In this document: in pieces, positions 1 to 8,630 of the stretch | How positions within the stretch are numbered: position 1 is the first letter of the stretch | How the letters are laid out: every line of letters begins with the position of its first letter | DNA from: Nocardia ninae NBRC 108245 | GTDB taxonomy: Bacteria > Actinomycetota > Actinomycetes > Mycobacteriales > Mycobacteriaceae | DNA: 64,000 nucleotides | Direction: 5' to 3' | Assembly: GCF_007990755.1 (NCBI RefSeq) | Contig: NZ_BJXA01000004.1 | Coordinates: 1-64,000 of the forward strand | The notes under the pieces: generated by a model | What the model saw: only the letters and a program-made list of their open reading frames with translations | Database searches by the model: none | What the model was told of the DNA's origin: nothing | Made by a program: the position numbers and the translations under genes

Positions 1-85
1 GTACCCGGCGGGCCATACCCCGCACTTGTCGCGACTCGTCGTTTTTCCAGCATCCGCGCGGCGCACATGTCCGTACCGTGGTCCC

Positions 86-2647
86 ATGCACGTCGCGCTG
101 TTCACGGACTTCCATCCCGCGACTCTCGGCGGGATCCAGACCTCGGTACATGCCCAGCGTCGCGGGCTCGAGCGGCTCGGCCACCGCGTCACCGTGTTCA
201 CCGCGCCCACGCCGGAATCTACCGAACCGGACCCGGGCCTGGTGGTCCTTTCCGCACTCGGGGGCGTCGTGGTGAACGGTTTCGCCATGGTGCTGCCGAC
301 GCCGGCGAACAATCGGGCCATCGACGCGGCGTTCGCCGAGCGCGGCCCGATCGATGTCGTGCACACCCAGACCACCTACGGCGTCGCCATCGCCGGGCTG
401 CGCGCGGCCCGGCGCCACGGCATTCCCGTGGTGCACACCGTGCACAGCCGCGACGACGTCTTCATCGCCAACACCTCGCCGGTCCCGTACCTGTCCGCGC
501 TCACCATGCGGGCGTTGCACGGCCGCTTTGTCTCCCATCGCGGGCGCATGCCGCGCAACGACGAATCGCGGGCGGCGCGGCATGCCTGGCGCACCATGGT
601 CGCCCAGGCCCAGGCCGCCGATCGGGTGATCGTGCCGACCGAGCATTTTGCCGAGCGCATCCTGGCGCACGGGCTGGCTCGGCCGATACGGGTGATCTCC
701 AACGGAATCGATGACGAACTGCTCGACGCCGCACAGCCTTCGGTGCCGGAGTCCGGCCCGGTCAGCGGCCCACTGCGAATCCTGTGGTGCGCCAGGCTTT
801 CCGGGGAGAAGCGGCTGCTCGAGGCAATCGATGCGGTGCGGCTCGTCGAGAACTGCGTGTTCGACGTCTATGGCACCGGCGAGCTGTGGGAGCGTGCGCG
901 AGCGGCGATCGACGTCGGCGGGCTCAGTGGCCGGGTGCGGCTGCACGGTGCGGTCAGTCAGGCGGAGTGCCTGGCCGCGATGGCGACGCACGACGTATTG
1001 CTCTTCCCCTCTTCGGGTTTCGACACGCAGGGTATGGCGTTGCTGGAGGCGGTGGCCATGCGGCTGCCGGTGGTCTACTGCGATCCGGATCTGGCCGAGA
1101 CGGTGCCCGAAGGCGGCGGTGTCTGTACCCACAATCCGTCGGTGGCGGCGATCGCCGACGCACTGCGCGAACTCGCCGACGACCCGGAACAATTGGCGCC
1201 GATGCGCAAGATCCTCGCCGATCATGCCGACTCCGCGCGGCAATCACGCCTCACCGAAGCGATTGCCGCGATATACACCGACCTGGTCGGAGGTGCGAAA
1301 CAAACCATGCCGCAGCCTGTTCCGAATGTACCCACCGCGCCGGGGCGACTACCCCTGCTCGGCCACAGCGTGGTGGCGCTGCGCGACGGCCTGAAGTTCG
1401 TCACGTCACTGGCCGAGATCGCCCCGATCGTCCGGATCTATCTCGGCCCGCGACCGGCCTACGTGCTCACCACCCCGGACCTCATCCGTGCGGTGGGTTT
1501 CGGCGAGGCGGGCGAATTCCATCGCGAGGAGCTGCGCGACGCGATCCAGGAGGTCATTCGCGGCGCGTCCAACGTGCTCAGCGGCAAACCGCACGAGCTG
1601 CGCCGCCGGATGATCGCGCCCGCACTGCGGCAGCGCCGGTTGACCGAATACGCGGTGGTCGCCGCCGATCTCGCGAACGCATGGTCGGCGGCGCTGCCAC
1701 CCGATCAACCGTTGAACCTGGTGGACGAGGCACACCGTCTCGTCCTCGACACGATCTCCTCGACGCTGTTCACTGCCGAGTTCGGCGCGGACGCGAAACA
1801 TGAAGTCCAGCAGAACATCCCGTGGCTGCTCGGCCAGGTGATCCAACGCGCCGCGTTGCCGCCGCCGGTGCGCCGCCTGCGCCTCATCGCCAATCGCCGG
1901 TTCACCGCCAAGTCCCGTCGGTTGCGCGCCGAGATCGGCGCCGTGGTCGCCGAATACCGCCGCGCCGACCGCGATTTCCACGATGTGCTGTCCGCGCTGG
2001 TCCGGCACAGCGACCCGGAGACCGGCACCCGCCTGTCGGACGAGGAGATCATCGACGAGCTGTTGCTCATGCTCGCCGCGGGCGTCGGCTCGACCGCGTC
2101 CATCCTGGGCTGGGTCTGGCACGAGATCATGCGCAATCCGGACATCGCCGCCGAAGTACGCCGCGAGCTGGACGATTTCGTCGGCGCAGCCCAGGTCACC
2201 CCCGACCATGTCGCGGAACTGCCGTATCTGCGGCTGGTCATCCTGGAGACCCTGCGGTTCTGGGGCCCGTGGGTCAGCACGCACACCGCGGACGGACCGG
2301 TCACGCTGAGCGGCACCACGCTGCCCGACGGCGCCATGGTTGTGTTCAGCCCGTACATGATTCACCACAACCCGCACTACTACCCCAGCCCAGAGACCTT
2401 CGACCCGGACCGCTGGTTCCCCGGTCGCGTCGAGGAGATCGACAAGAAGGCGATCCTGCCGTTCGGCGTCGGCAGCAGGCACTGCCCGGGCAACAACTTC
2501 GCGCTGATGACCATCACCCTCGCCACCGCCGCCCTCTTCGCCCGCTGGCAGCCGGTCGCCGACCCCGGCTACCAAGTGAAACCGTCGAACCGCGATTTCG
2601 TCGCCGCCCCATCGCGGTTGCCGGTAGTCCTGCACGCCCGGACGTAG
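86..2647 (+). CDS. GT4 glycosyltransferase fused to cytochrome P450
   Basis: Single 853-residue frame. Residues 1-405 are a GT-B glycosyltransferase of the GT4 family: N-terminal Rossmann half starting MHVALFTDFHPATLGG, then the C-terminal nucleotide-sugar half with SGEKRLLEAID and FPSSGFDTQGMALLEA. Residues about 408-853 are a complete cytochrome P450: I-helix AGVGST near 667, ExxR (ETLR) near 721, and heme loop FGVGSRHCPG with the ligand Cys near 800. The start at 86 is chosen because GT4 homology begins there; the frame opens further upstream. No stop separates the halves. An internal ATG at 1307, preceded at about 13 nt by GGAGG, could allow separate translation of the P450. A sugar transferase plus oxygenase suggests tailoring of a lipid or secondary metabolite (inference). 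The domain calls are firm; the donor and substrate are unknown. Confidence 0.85.
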   Translation: MHVALFTDFHPATLGGIQTSVHAQRRGLERLGHRVTVFTAPTPESTEPDPGLVVLSALGGVVVNGFAMVLPTPANNRAIDAAFAERGPIDVVHTQTTYGVAIAGLRAARRHGIPVVHTVHSRDDVFIANTSPVPYLSALTMRALHGRFVSHRGRMPRNDESRAARHAWRTMVAQAQAADRVIVPTEHFAERILAHGLARPIRVISNGIDDELLDAAQPSVPESGPVSGPLRILWCARLSGEKRLLEAIDAVRLVENCVFDVYGTGELWERARAAIDVGGLSGRVRLHGAVSQAECLAAMATHDVLLFPSSGFDTQGMALLEAVAMRLPVVYCDPDLAETVPEGGGVCTHNPSVAAIADALRELADDPEQLAPMRKILADHADSARQSRLTEAIAAIYTDLVGGAKQTMPQPVPNVPTAPGRLPLLGHSVVALRDGLKFVTSLAEIAPIVRIYLGPRPAYVLTTPDLIRAVGFGEAGEFHREELRDAIQEVIRGASNVLSGKPHELRRRMIAPALRQRRLTEYAVVAADLANAWSAALPPDQPLNLVDEAHRLVLDTISSTLFTAEFGADAKHEVQQNIPWLLGQVIQRAALPPPVRRLRLIANRRFTAKSRRLRAEIGAVVAEYRRADRDFHDVLSALVRHSDPETGTRLSDEEIIDELLLMLAAGVGSTASILGWVWHEIMRNPDIAAEVRRELDDFVGAAQVTPDHVAELPYLRLVILETLRFWGPWVSTHTADGPVTLSGTTLPDGAMVVFSPYMIHHNPHYYPSPETFDPDRWFPGRVEEIDKKAILPFGVGSRHCPGNNFALMTITLATAALFARWQPVADPGYQVKPSNRDFVAAPSRLPVVLHART

Positions 2648-2652
2648 GGACG

Positions 2653-2904
2653 ATGACTTTGGACCTCACCGTCAACGGCACGGCAGCCCAGGTCACCGAC
2701 CCGGCGGCGGTGGCCGACGTCGCCGCGCGTTATGCCGCGGACGGCTGGCCTGCGCAGGTCGACGACACCGGTCTCGCGCTCACCGCCGAGTACAGCGCCC
2801 CGGCCGCGGGACCGCCGCCCTGGCACGTCTACCGCATCGCCGTCGAGACCGCGATGGCGCTCGCCACGGTGGAGCCCGGCGGCGCGACCCGCTGGCGATT
2901 CTGA
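2653..2904 (+). pseudogene. C-terminal remnant of a PPOX-family flavin/F420 protein
   Basis: An 83-codon open frame starting 5 nt after the P450 stop. The end (PPPWHVYRIAVETAMAL, then GGATRWRF) resembles the C-terminal strand-helix region of pyridoxamine-5'-phosphate-oxidase-like F420/FMN proteins, which commonly end in ATRWRF. Family members are usually 130-220 residues, and the flavin-binding N-terminal half is absent here. The adjacent upstream sequence is P450, so the lost half is not simply frameshifted nearby. It may still be translated by coupling to the P450. Alternative: a short functional protein, which is less likely because the split barrel would be incomplete. Confidence 0.55.
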
Positions 2905-3012
2905 CCACGCCGACCGCGTCGATGGGCGGCCGTCGGTTCGGCCCATGACGAGCGGCAGGCCCGTACGCTGCTTGGTGGCATAGTGCCGGCCGTCGAGCGG
3001 ATGGAGACTCCC

Positions 3013-4107
3013 ATGGCACCCGACCACCCGAGAATGCCACCGCCAGCGCTGGTTCGAGCTGTCGAGCTGGTGCGCAACGGTCTGTCCGTCGCCTATCGCA
3101 AGCTGGTACCGGGGCAGCTCGCGGTGATGGAATTGCTGGCCGCCGGATGGTTGACACAGGCGATCCACGCGGCCGCCGAACTCGGCGTCGCCGACGCGCT
3201 GGCGGACGGACCGCGCAGCGGCGCTGAGCTGGCCGAGGCCATCGGAGCCGATGAGGACGCGCTGCACAGATTGCTGCGACTGCTCATCAGCCACGGCATA
3301 TTCACCAGGCGCCGGGACGGTAGGTACGCCCTCACCTCGATGGCCAAGGCGCTGCAACGGGACACCGGCGTCACGCTGCGCGACGCCGCCCTGTTCTTCG
3401 GTTCGCCTATCCACCGGGACAATTGGTCGCATCTGGTCGACGCGGTCCGCACCGGCAAGCCGGTCGGCGAAGCGCTGCACGGCATGTCGTTCTTCGAGCA
3501 CGCGCGGGTCGATCGTGAGCTCGGCACGCTGTTCGACAACGCGATGACCAGCATCGGCAGCCTGGCGCTCACCCCCTTGCTCGCGGCCTACGACTTCGGC
3601 GCATTCGACACCCTGGTCGATGTCGGCGGCGGCGAGGGTGCACTGATCACCGAAATCCTGCGCCGCGCACCACGATCCACGGGCATCCTGTTCGACCTGC
3701 CGGAGGTGCTCGAGTCGGCACCGAGCCGGCTGGCCGAGCTCGGACTGACCGACCGCTGCGCGATCGAGGCCGGTTCCTTCTTCGACGCTGTACCCCAGGG
3801 TGCCGACGCCTATCTGCTCAAGCACATCCTGCACGACTGGGCCGAGGACGACGCGGGGCGGATCCTCACGACGATCCGCGCGGCGATGAAACCCGATGCT
3901 CGCCTGCTGATCATCGAGCTCGTCGTCCCTGAGCACACTCGTCCGCATCCCGGCAAGTTCATCGATCTCGAGATGCTGGTGAATACCGGCGGGCGCGAGC
4001 GGACCGCCGCCGAGTACCGGGAGTTCCTGGCGCGCTTCGGTTTCAAGCTGACCCGAATTGTCCCGACGGTGTCACCGGACAACATTCTCGAGGCCGAGCC
4101 CGCCTAA
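3013..4107 (+). CDS. SAM-dependent O-methyltransferase (methyltransf_2 type)
   Basis: A 364-residue class I methyltransferase of the hydroxyneurosporene / hydroxyindole O-methyltransferase type. The N-terminal dimerisation winged helix (AAELGVADALADGPRSGAELAEA) is followed by the SAM-binding glycine motif DVGGGEGALITEIL, then DLPEVL and the family signature LLKHILHDWAEDDAGRIL, whose His is the usual catalytic base. ATG 3013 is preferred because GGAG at 3003-3006 precedes it at good spacing; ATG 3001 and GTG 2983 are alternatives. Such enzymes methylate phenolic or enolic hydroxyls of secondary metabolites. It is convergent with the TetR gene, with a 4-bp overlap at the ends. The substrate is unknown. 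Confidence 0.85.
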   Translation: MAPDHPRMPPPALVRAVELVRNGLSVAYRKLVPGQLAVMELLAAGWLTQAIHAAAELGVADALADGPRSGAELAEAIGADEDALHRLLRLLISHGIFTRRRDGRYALTSMAKALQRDTGVTLRDAALFFGSPIHRDNWSHLVDAVRTGKPVGEALHGMSFFEHARVDRELGTLFDNAMTSIGSLALTPLLAAYDFGAFDTLVDVGGGEGALITEILRRAPRSTGILFDLPEVLESAPSRLAELGLTDRCAIEAGSFFDAVPQGADAYLLKHILHDWAEDDAGRILTTIRAAMKPDARLLIIELVVPEHTRPHPGKFIDLEMLVNTGGRERTAAEYREFLARFGFKLTRIVPTVSPDNILEAEPA

Positions 4108-4676
4108 GGTGCCAGTGCCGCCGCGATGACCGTGGTCACGACCTTACCGACGGCTTCGGCGGTCGGCGGTGTGCCTTTCCGGTCGGCGAACAGCAGGTGC
4201 CCGGCCCCGATCAGCGTGGGCGCCAACACTTCCACGTCGGCCTCGGCCAGGACGCGCCCCTGTTCACGCTCGGCGTCGAGGTAGTCGGCGATCATCGCGG
4301 TCGCTTCCGCCAGCAGCGGAATACCCGTCGGCCTGAACTGACGCAGCCTGGCACGCAACTCGTCCCGGAAGGTGACGAGGCTGACGATCGACACGGCGAC
4401 CGTCCCGAACAGCTGGGTCAACGCGCCGCTGAGATTGCCGACGACGGTGCCGGTTCCCGCGGCTTCGCGCAACGCGGCCGCCTGCTGGTCGATCCGCGCG
4501 ATGCGGTCGAGCACGAGCTCGGCCAGAAAGGCGTCGAAGTCGGTGAAATGCCGGTGCAGCACCCCCTTGGCGCAGCTTGCCTCGGTGGTGACCGCCCGGC
4601 TGGTCAGCGCGCTCGGCCCGTCCCGCAGCAGGATGCGTTCGGCGGCGTCGAACAACTGCTCGCGCACATCGCGCAT
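4104..4676 (-). CDS. TetR-family transcriptional regulator
   Basis: A 190-residue TetR-type repressor. The N-terminal helix-turn-helix (DAAERILLRDGPSALTSRAV ... VLHRHFTDFDAFLAEL) is followed by an all-helical ligand domain. ATG 4676 is preceded by GGAG five bases upstream; in-frame GTG 4682 would remove that spacing. It is divergent from the SAM methyltransferase at 4766, and the 90-bp gap contains two perfect inverted repeats that are the probable operators. It therefore most likely represses the methyltransferase and perhaps itself (inference). The ligand is unknown. It is not obviously a gamma-butyrolactone receptor, although an AfsA-like gene lies 3 kb away. Confidence 0.88.
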   Translation of the reverse strand: MRDVREQLFDAAERILLRDGPSALTSRAVTTEASCAKGVLHRHFTDFDAFLAELVLDRIARIDQQAAALREAAGTGTVVGNLSGALTQLFGTVAVSIVSLVTFRDELRARLRQFRPTGIPLLAEATAMIADYLDAEREQGRVLAEADVEVLAPTLIGAGHLLFADRKGTPPTAEAVGKVVTTVIAAALAP

Positions 4677-4729
4677 GGCCACTCCGGTTGGCACCGTGTA
4701 CTTCTCCCTTGTCTTCCAGCCCGAAACAG

Positions 4730-4773
4730 TTGAAGAGTGGGCATCCGCCCACTTATAGTGGGCACATGCCCAC
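4730..4773 (+). promoter_or_regulatory. Promoter with two tandem TetR operators, apparently leaderless
   Basis: TTGAAG (4730-4735), an 18-bp spacer and TATAGT (4754-4759) form a good -35/-10 pair. The expected transcription start falls on the A of the ATG at 4766, which suggests a leaderless mRNA. Two perfect inverted repeats overlap it: GTGGGC-4-GCCCAC at 4737-4752 and again at 4758-4773. Their centres are 21 bp apart, two helical turns, so both would face the same side of the DNA. The second spans the -10 and the start codon. These are the likely operators of the adjacent TetR protein. Confidence 0.75.
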
Positions 4774-5578
4774 CATACCGTCGCCACCGCCCCCGGAGTC
4801 CCATCAGGCCCGCGAGATAGCCGAGTCGTTCGGCGTGGACACCGACCGCTACGACCGGTCCCGACCCCGCTATCCCGACGCGCTGATACAAGCGATCGTC
4901 GACGAAAGCCCGGGACGCGACTTCCTCGACGCCGGGGTCGGCACCGGCATCGTCGCCCGGCAATGCCGAGCCGCCGGTTGTGCCGTTCTCGGCGTCGAAC
5001 CCGACGAACGGATGGCCGAATTCGCGCGCCGCCACGGCATCGAAGTCGAAGTGGCCACCTTCGAAGCATGGGACCCCGCGGGGCGAACCTTCGACACGGT
5101 CGTCTCCGGGCAGGCGTGGCACTGGGTGGACCCCGTCGCCGGCGCGGCCAAGGCGGCCGAGGCGCTACGGCCCGGCGGCCGACTTGCCTTGTTCTGGAAC
5201 GTGAGTCAGCCACCGCCCGAACTCGGGGAGACCTTCGCCGAGGTCTACCGCCGTGCGGTTCCCGACTCCCCGTTCTCTCGGATGCCCGAGACCACTCCCG
5301 CTGCGATGTACGCGGCGATGTGCGACAAAGCCGCCGACGGCATGCGCGAGTCGGGCGCCTTCGGTGAGCCGCAGCGGCAGCAATTCGACTGGGAACAGCG
5401 ATATACCCGCGATGAGTGGCTGGATTTCTCAGCGACCACCGGCGCCACCACCCGTCTGCCCCAGTCCGTGCTGGACGAGGTACTGGCCGGCCTCGGTGCC
5501 GCCGTCGACGCGGTGGGCGGCAGCTTCACCGTGCAGTACACGGCGATCATGGTCACCGCGGCGCGGATCGCCCCCTGA
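4766..5578 (+). CDS. Class I SAM-dependent methyltransferase
   Basis: A 270-residue methyltransferase of the UbiE/BioC-like class. SAM motif I is FLDAGVGTGIVARQC, the acidic ribose-binding position is in GVEPDERM, motif II/III region VVSGQAWHWVDP, and then LRPGGRLALFWN. FDTVVSGQAWHWVDP is common in actinobacterial class I methyltransferases annotated only generically. Translation probably begins at ATG 4766 with no Shine-Dalgarno, since the promoter -10 ends only 6 nt upstream. It is under the divergent TetR regulator, so the substrate may be related to the TetR ligand, for example in detoxification (inference). No co-transcribed partner is visible downstream. Confidence 0.85.
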   Translation: MPTIPSPPPPESHQAREIAESFGVDTDRYDRSRPRYPDALIQAIVDESPGRDFLDAGVGTGIVARQCRAAGCAVLGVEPDERMAEFARRHGIEVEVATFEAWDPAGRTFDTVVSGQAWHWVDPVAGAAKAAEALRPGGRLALFWNVSQPPPELGETFAEVYRRAVPDSPFSRMPETTPAAMYAAMCDKAADGMRESGAFGEPQRQQFDWEQRYTRDEWLDFSATTGATTRLPQSVLDEVLAGLGAAVDAVGGSFTVQYTAIMVTAARIAP

Positions 5579-5612
5579 AGCTCGCGACCCGTCGGTCCAT
5601 CGACCGAAGTTC

Positions 5613-5984
5613 CTAAGTGTCGGAAACGAAGGCGCGGGTGGTGATGCCGAGTGCGCTGCTCGTCATGCAGGAGGCGCGCATCGGCTGGCCGACCGCGGAC
5701 GGCTCGGAATCGGTCCCGGAGTAGGGACCGAAGGTCGGGCCGTCAGGGCTCGAAGCGGCACTGATCCCGAGGCATTCGACCTGCAAGACCGAGGATCCGT
5801 GCCCCTCGTGGCACCGGGCGATGGCATCGGTCACCCCTCGATCGATGAAGCAGGCGCCCGGGTCGGCACCCGCGGCGTTCGCCGTGCCGATCACCATGCC
5901 ACAGGTGAGCACGAGTAGGCAGCCGACCCCGATGGTTCGACGCAACAGGGTTCGTACGACTCGCCCTCGCTTACGCTCGCTCAC
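5613..5984 (-). CDS. Small secreted protein of unknown function
   Basis: A 123-residue protein with a clear Sec signal peptide: a basic N-terminus (SERKRGRVVRTLLRR), a hydrophobic core (TIGVGCLLVLTCGMVIGTA) and a likely cleavage after NAAGA. The mature part of about 85 residues has four cysteines (in ACFID, ARCHEG, VECLG and ASCMT), suggesting two disulfides. GTG 5984 is chosen because AAGGGA sits five bases upstream; ATG 6011 is possible. Small secreted Cys-containing proteins of this kind are common in Nocardia. No family is recognised. It is monocistronic, convergent with the methyltransferase gene. Confidence 0.7.
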   Translation of the reverse strand: MSERKRGRVVRTLLRRTIGVGCLLVLTCGMVIGTANAAGADPGACFIDRGVTDAIARCHEGHGSSVLQVECLGISAASSPDGPTFGPYSGTDSEPSAVGQPMRASCMTSSALGITTRAFVSDT

Positions 5985-6130
5985 ATAGATCCCTTCCTCG
6001 CGGGTGTGCACAATCGTCCCGGTACCGGCCCGGTCGCCGCATCAGCGTGAAGCGTCCCCCGGCGTTATTCCACCAGACCCGAGGCGCATTCGCGCGGGAC
6101 ACGACGGTCGCATCGACCACCGTTTCCGCG

Positions 6131-7039
6131 TCAGGACAAGCTCAGAGCCTGGCCGATCAGGGTGAGGTAGAGCGCGAGGATGAAGACGACGGCGGGCAGG
6201 GCCGGATAGTCGACGCGGTCACCACGCAGGAACTTCAGCGCGCCGAAGGCCGGAATCAGCAGCAGCGGGACGGGGAGCCAGGCGAGCAGCGAGTGGTCCC
6301 ACGGACGGACGAGAGCGATATCGCACAGCACCGCCGCGACCGCACACAGCAGCGACGCCGCGGTGCTTCCCTTGGCGCCCAGGGCATTCGAGTACAGCAG
6401 CTCGCCGGGGCGGCGTTCGCGCGAGGTCTTCCTGGCGAACTCGAACTGGAGGAACGCCCCGGCGAACACAACGGCGACCGCCGCGGCCTGCCACTGTGCG
6501 CGCACCTCGCCGGTATCGATCGCCGAGACGACCACGTAGCCGGTGACGAGTAGCTGCACCGGATAGGTGACGAACAGATTCACCATTATGTTGGTGCGCA
6601 CTGTCGCGAAGAGCCACTCCAGCCCCCACAGGACCAGCCCGTAAGCCATTGCGACAGCGATCATTACGGCCGAACCCACCGACAGCGCCAGACTGCCCGC
6701 GATGGCTCCGAGCGCGATGAGCGCCATCGCCACGCGAAGTTCGACCGCACTCACCGCGCCGGTCACCAGCGGGCGGTCCGGGTTGTGCACGCGGTCGTAC
6801 TCGAGATCCTTCTGCTCGTCGACCATGCGCAGATACAGCAGCACGAACGCGACGACCACTATCCGGACCAGCGTGTCGCCGGTTGGCCGCCAGGCTGATT
6901 CCGGCTGTGTCACAAGCGAAGCCGTGCCTTCGAGCGCCAGCACCCACAGCACGCCGTACAGCAGGTAGTGCGGCTTGTACATCACCGCGGTGAACCGGCC
7001 GATCCGCCCGGCGGACGCCAGCGGATTCCTCACGCCCAC
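6131..7039 (-). CDS. UbiA-type integral membrane prenyltransferase
   Basis: A 302-residue polytopic membrane protein, about 7-9 hydrophobic helices. It carries the first aspartate-rich motif of the UbiA superfamily, DEQKDLEYDRVHNPDRP followed by LVTG, which binds the prenyl diphosphate through Mg2+. The usual second DxxxD motif is not obvious. Instead there is FARKTSRERRPGELLYSNALGAKGS, so it may be a divergent subfamily. It is the last gene of the nine-ORF minus-strand operon; its GTG start overlaps the nitroreductase stop by 10 bp. In the pathway it would attach an isoprenoid to the product or to a membrane carrier (inference). Substrates are unknown. Confidence 0.78.
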   Translation of the reverse strand: MGVRNPLASAGRIGRFTAVMYKPHYLLYGVLWVLALEGTASLVTQPESAWRPTGDTLVRIVVVAFVLLYLRMVDEQKDLEYDRVHNPDRPLVTGAVSAVELRVAMALIALGAIAGSLALSVGSAVMIAVAMAYGLVLWGLEWLFATVRTNIMVNLFVTYPVQLLVTGYVVVSAIDTGEVRAQWQAAAVAVVFAGAFLQFEFARKTSRERRPGELLYSNALGAKGSTAASLLCAVAAVLCDIALVRPWDHSLLAWLPVPLLLIPAFGALKFLRGDRVDYPALPAVVFILALYLTLIGQALSLS

Positions 7040-7638
7040 CGATCCCAGCTGGTCACCTCGGCCGCCGGTGTGCGCCGCCCCGGCCTGTCACTGCCCGGCA
7101 GCAGGTGCGCGACCGGGACCATGGCCACCTGGGTCACCTCGTCGAACGGGATGCCGAGCAGGTCGGCGACCTCGCGTTCGTAGGCCAGATGTGCCGTCGT
7201 CAGGCAGGATCCGAGTCCGCGCTCGCGCAGGGCGAGCATGAAGTTCCACACTGCGGGATAGATCGAGCCGTAGAAGCTCGCCGACCGCAGTGGCGGCGCG
7301 GACTCCGGCAGCCTGCCGAGCGAGCAGACAAGCACCAGCGCGGGCACCTCGGCCAGATGCTCCGCCAGGTACCGTCCGGAGGCGAGATCGCCGAGCTGAT
7401 CCGGTCGCGGTGTGCGTCCGGACAGGTTGGTGGCGAAGCCTTTTCGGTAGTACTCCGCGATCTGTTGCTTGGCTTCCGGGTCCTGCACGACGAGGAAGCG
7501 CCATGGCTGCCGGTTGCTGCCGCTCGGTGCCTGAATCGCGATATCCAGGCACTGAAGCAGATCTCGACGCTCGACCGGCCGGGTGAGATCGAGGCGGCGG
7601 CGAAACGACCGGGTCGTGGTGAGCAGTTCGGTGCTCAT
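7030..7638 (-). CDS. Nitroreductase-family FMN oxidoreductase
   Basis: A 202-residue nitroreductase fold protein. The FMN-binding signature APSGSNRQPWRF lies at residues 37-48, and the C-terminal region has ERGLGSCLTTAHLAYE and the closing LLGIPFDEV, as in BluB/NfnB-like oxidoreductases. Such enzymes use FMN and NAD(P)H to reduce nitro groups or quinones, or to dehydrogenate ring intermediates in biosynthetic clusters. ATG 7638 overlaps the stop of the AfsA-like gene (ATGA), indicating translational coupling. The position between AfsA-like and UbiA genes suggests a redox tailoring step (inference). Confidence 0.88.
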   Translation of the reverse strand: MSTELLTTTRSFRRRLDLTRPVERRDLLQCLDIAIQAPSGSNRQPWRFLVVQDPEAKQQIAEYYRKGFATNLSGRTPRPDQLGDLASGRYLAEHLAEVPALVLVCSLGRLPESAPPLRSASFYGSIYPAVWNFMLALRERGLGSCLTTAHLAYEREVADLLGIPFDEVTQVAMVPVAHLLPGSDRPGRRTPAAEVTSWDRWA

Positions 7639-8630
7639 CAGCGCTCGGCCGCAGGCAGTTCGGCGTCGAAACCCAGTTCGTCGTCGGCGAATTCGAGGTC
7701 GACCTCGGCCGCGACCGCGTCGCACTGCCGGATCTCGCAGTGGATCACCGTCCGGTCGGCCTGCTGCCCGGTGATCTCCGCAATGCATTCCGCAGGACGG
7801 TCCAGCTCCACGAATCGCTCGAAAGCGCTGCCGACGCACTGTAATCGGGGCGCCCGGTGCAGCACCATGGCCAGCGCGGTCTGCCTGCATGCCTCGATCA
7901 AAAGACTCCCCGGCGCATGATCGAGTTGGTGATCGAACAGAAACGGATGACCCAGGTCGGGCACCAGCGTGGCGCGGGCGGTGCTGCCGGACACCTGTGG
8001 CGCGGCGATCACGACATTGCGCCAGTTCTCCCGCCCCACCTCGGCCGCGACCGCGCGATCGGCGAGCGCCGACGCACCCAGATACTCGCCGAGGCCGAGG
8101 CTCTTGCGGAAGGCCGCGCGAAGCGAGGTCCACTGTCGCGACGTCATCCAGGAGAACGAGCCGTCGACGGTCATCATCGACTCCCCGCCGCAGTCGATTT
8201 CGAGCACCATGTCCAGACCCTGCACCCGCTCACCACGCACGTGCCGGCGCGGCACCCGCACCCGCATCACGAGATCGGCCGGCGCGGAGCCGATTTCCCA
8301 CGCCGAGGTATCGGCGCCGGTGCCGTTGAAGGTCCGCACGATGAACGCCATATCGGCAGGGACGCCGTAGAACTCGTGGCTCAGCGCGATCGCCGCCTGC
8401 CTGGCAGCCTCCATCACCAGCAGCGGGTCGTGCCGCAGCGCAAGCGATCCGAGGTGGTCGCTGTAGTAGGCGTGCATCCTCGGTAATTGGGCGCCGACCA
8501 CGAACTCGTCCTCGGCCACGGTGTCGAGCGAGGTGACGAACACCTCGGACACCGCGCACCGGTGCGCCAGTTCGCGCGAGATCGTGCGTAGATGAGTCGC
8601 GGTCTTCACCGTTTCCACGTTTGCCGTCAC
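7638..8630 (-). CDS. AfsA/ScbA-like A-factor biosynthesis hotdog protein
   Basis: A 330-residue protein with two AfsA-type hotdog repeats. The first (about 24-150) contains RMHAYYSDHLGS ... DPLLVMEAARQAA; the second (about 200-320) contains FDHQLDHAPGSLLIEACRQTA. AfsA proteins condense a beta-ketoacyl-ACP with dihydroxyacetone phosphate in gamma-butyrolactone synthesis; related proteins act in other ester- or lactone-forming steps. GTG 8630 overlaps the stop of the NDK-like gene by four bases. The first repeat lacks the usual DHP[VL]DH core, so only the second may be catalytic. No gene clearly encoding an ArpA-type receptor is adjacent, so a biosynthetic rather than a signalling role is possible. 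Confidence 0.85.
   Translation of the reverse strand: MTANVETVKTATHLRTISRELAHRCAVSEVFVTSLDTVAEDEFVVGAQLPRMHAYYSDHLGSLALRHDPLLVMEAARQAAIALSHEFYGVPADMAFIVRTFNGTGADTSAWEIGSAPADLVMRVRVPRRHVRGERVQGLDMVLEIDCGGESMMTVDGSFSWMTSRQWTSLRAAFRKSLGLGEYLGASALADRAVAAEVGRENWRNVVIAAPQVSGSTARATLVPDLGHPFLFDHQLDHAPGSLLIEACRQTALAMVLHRAPRLQCVGSAFERFVELDRPAECIAEITGQQADRTVIHCEIRQCDAVAAEVDLEFADDELGFDAELPAAER

Noticed and set aside
1406-2635. 409-codon minus-strand frame opposite the P450
   Set aside because: Shadow frame; the plus strand encodes all P450 motifs.
4104-4676. TetR as gamma-butyrolactone receptor for the AfsA-like gene
   Set aside because: Its probable operators control the divergent methyltransferase and nothing in the protein identifies it as ArpA/ScbR-like.
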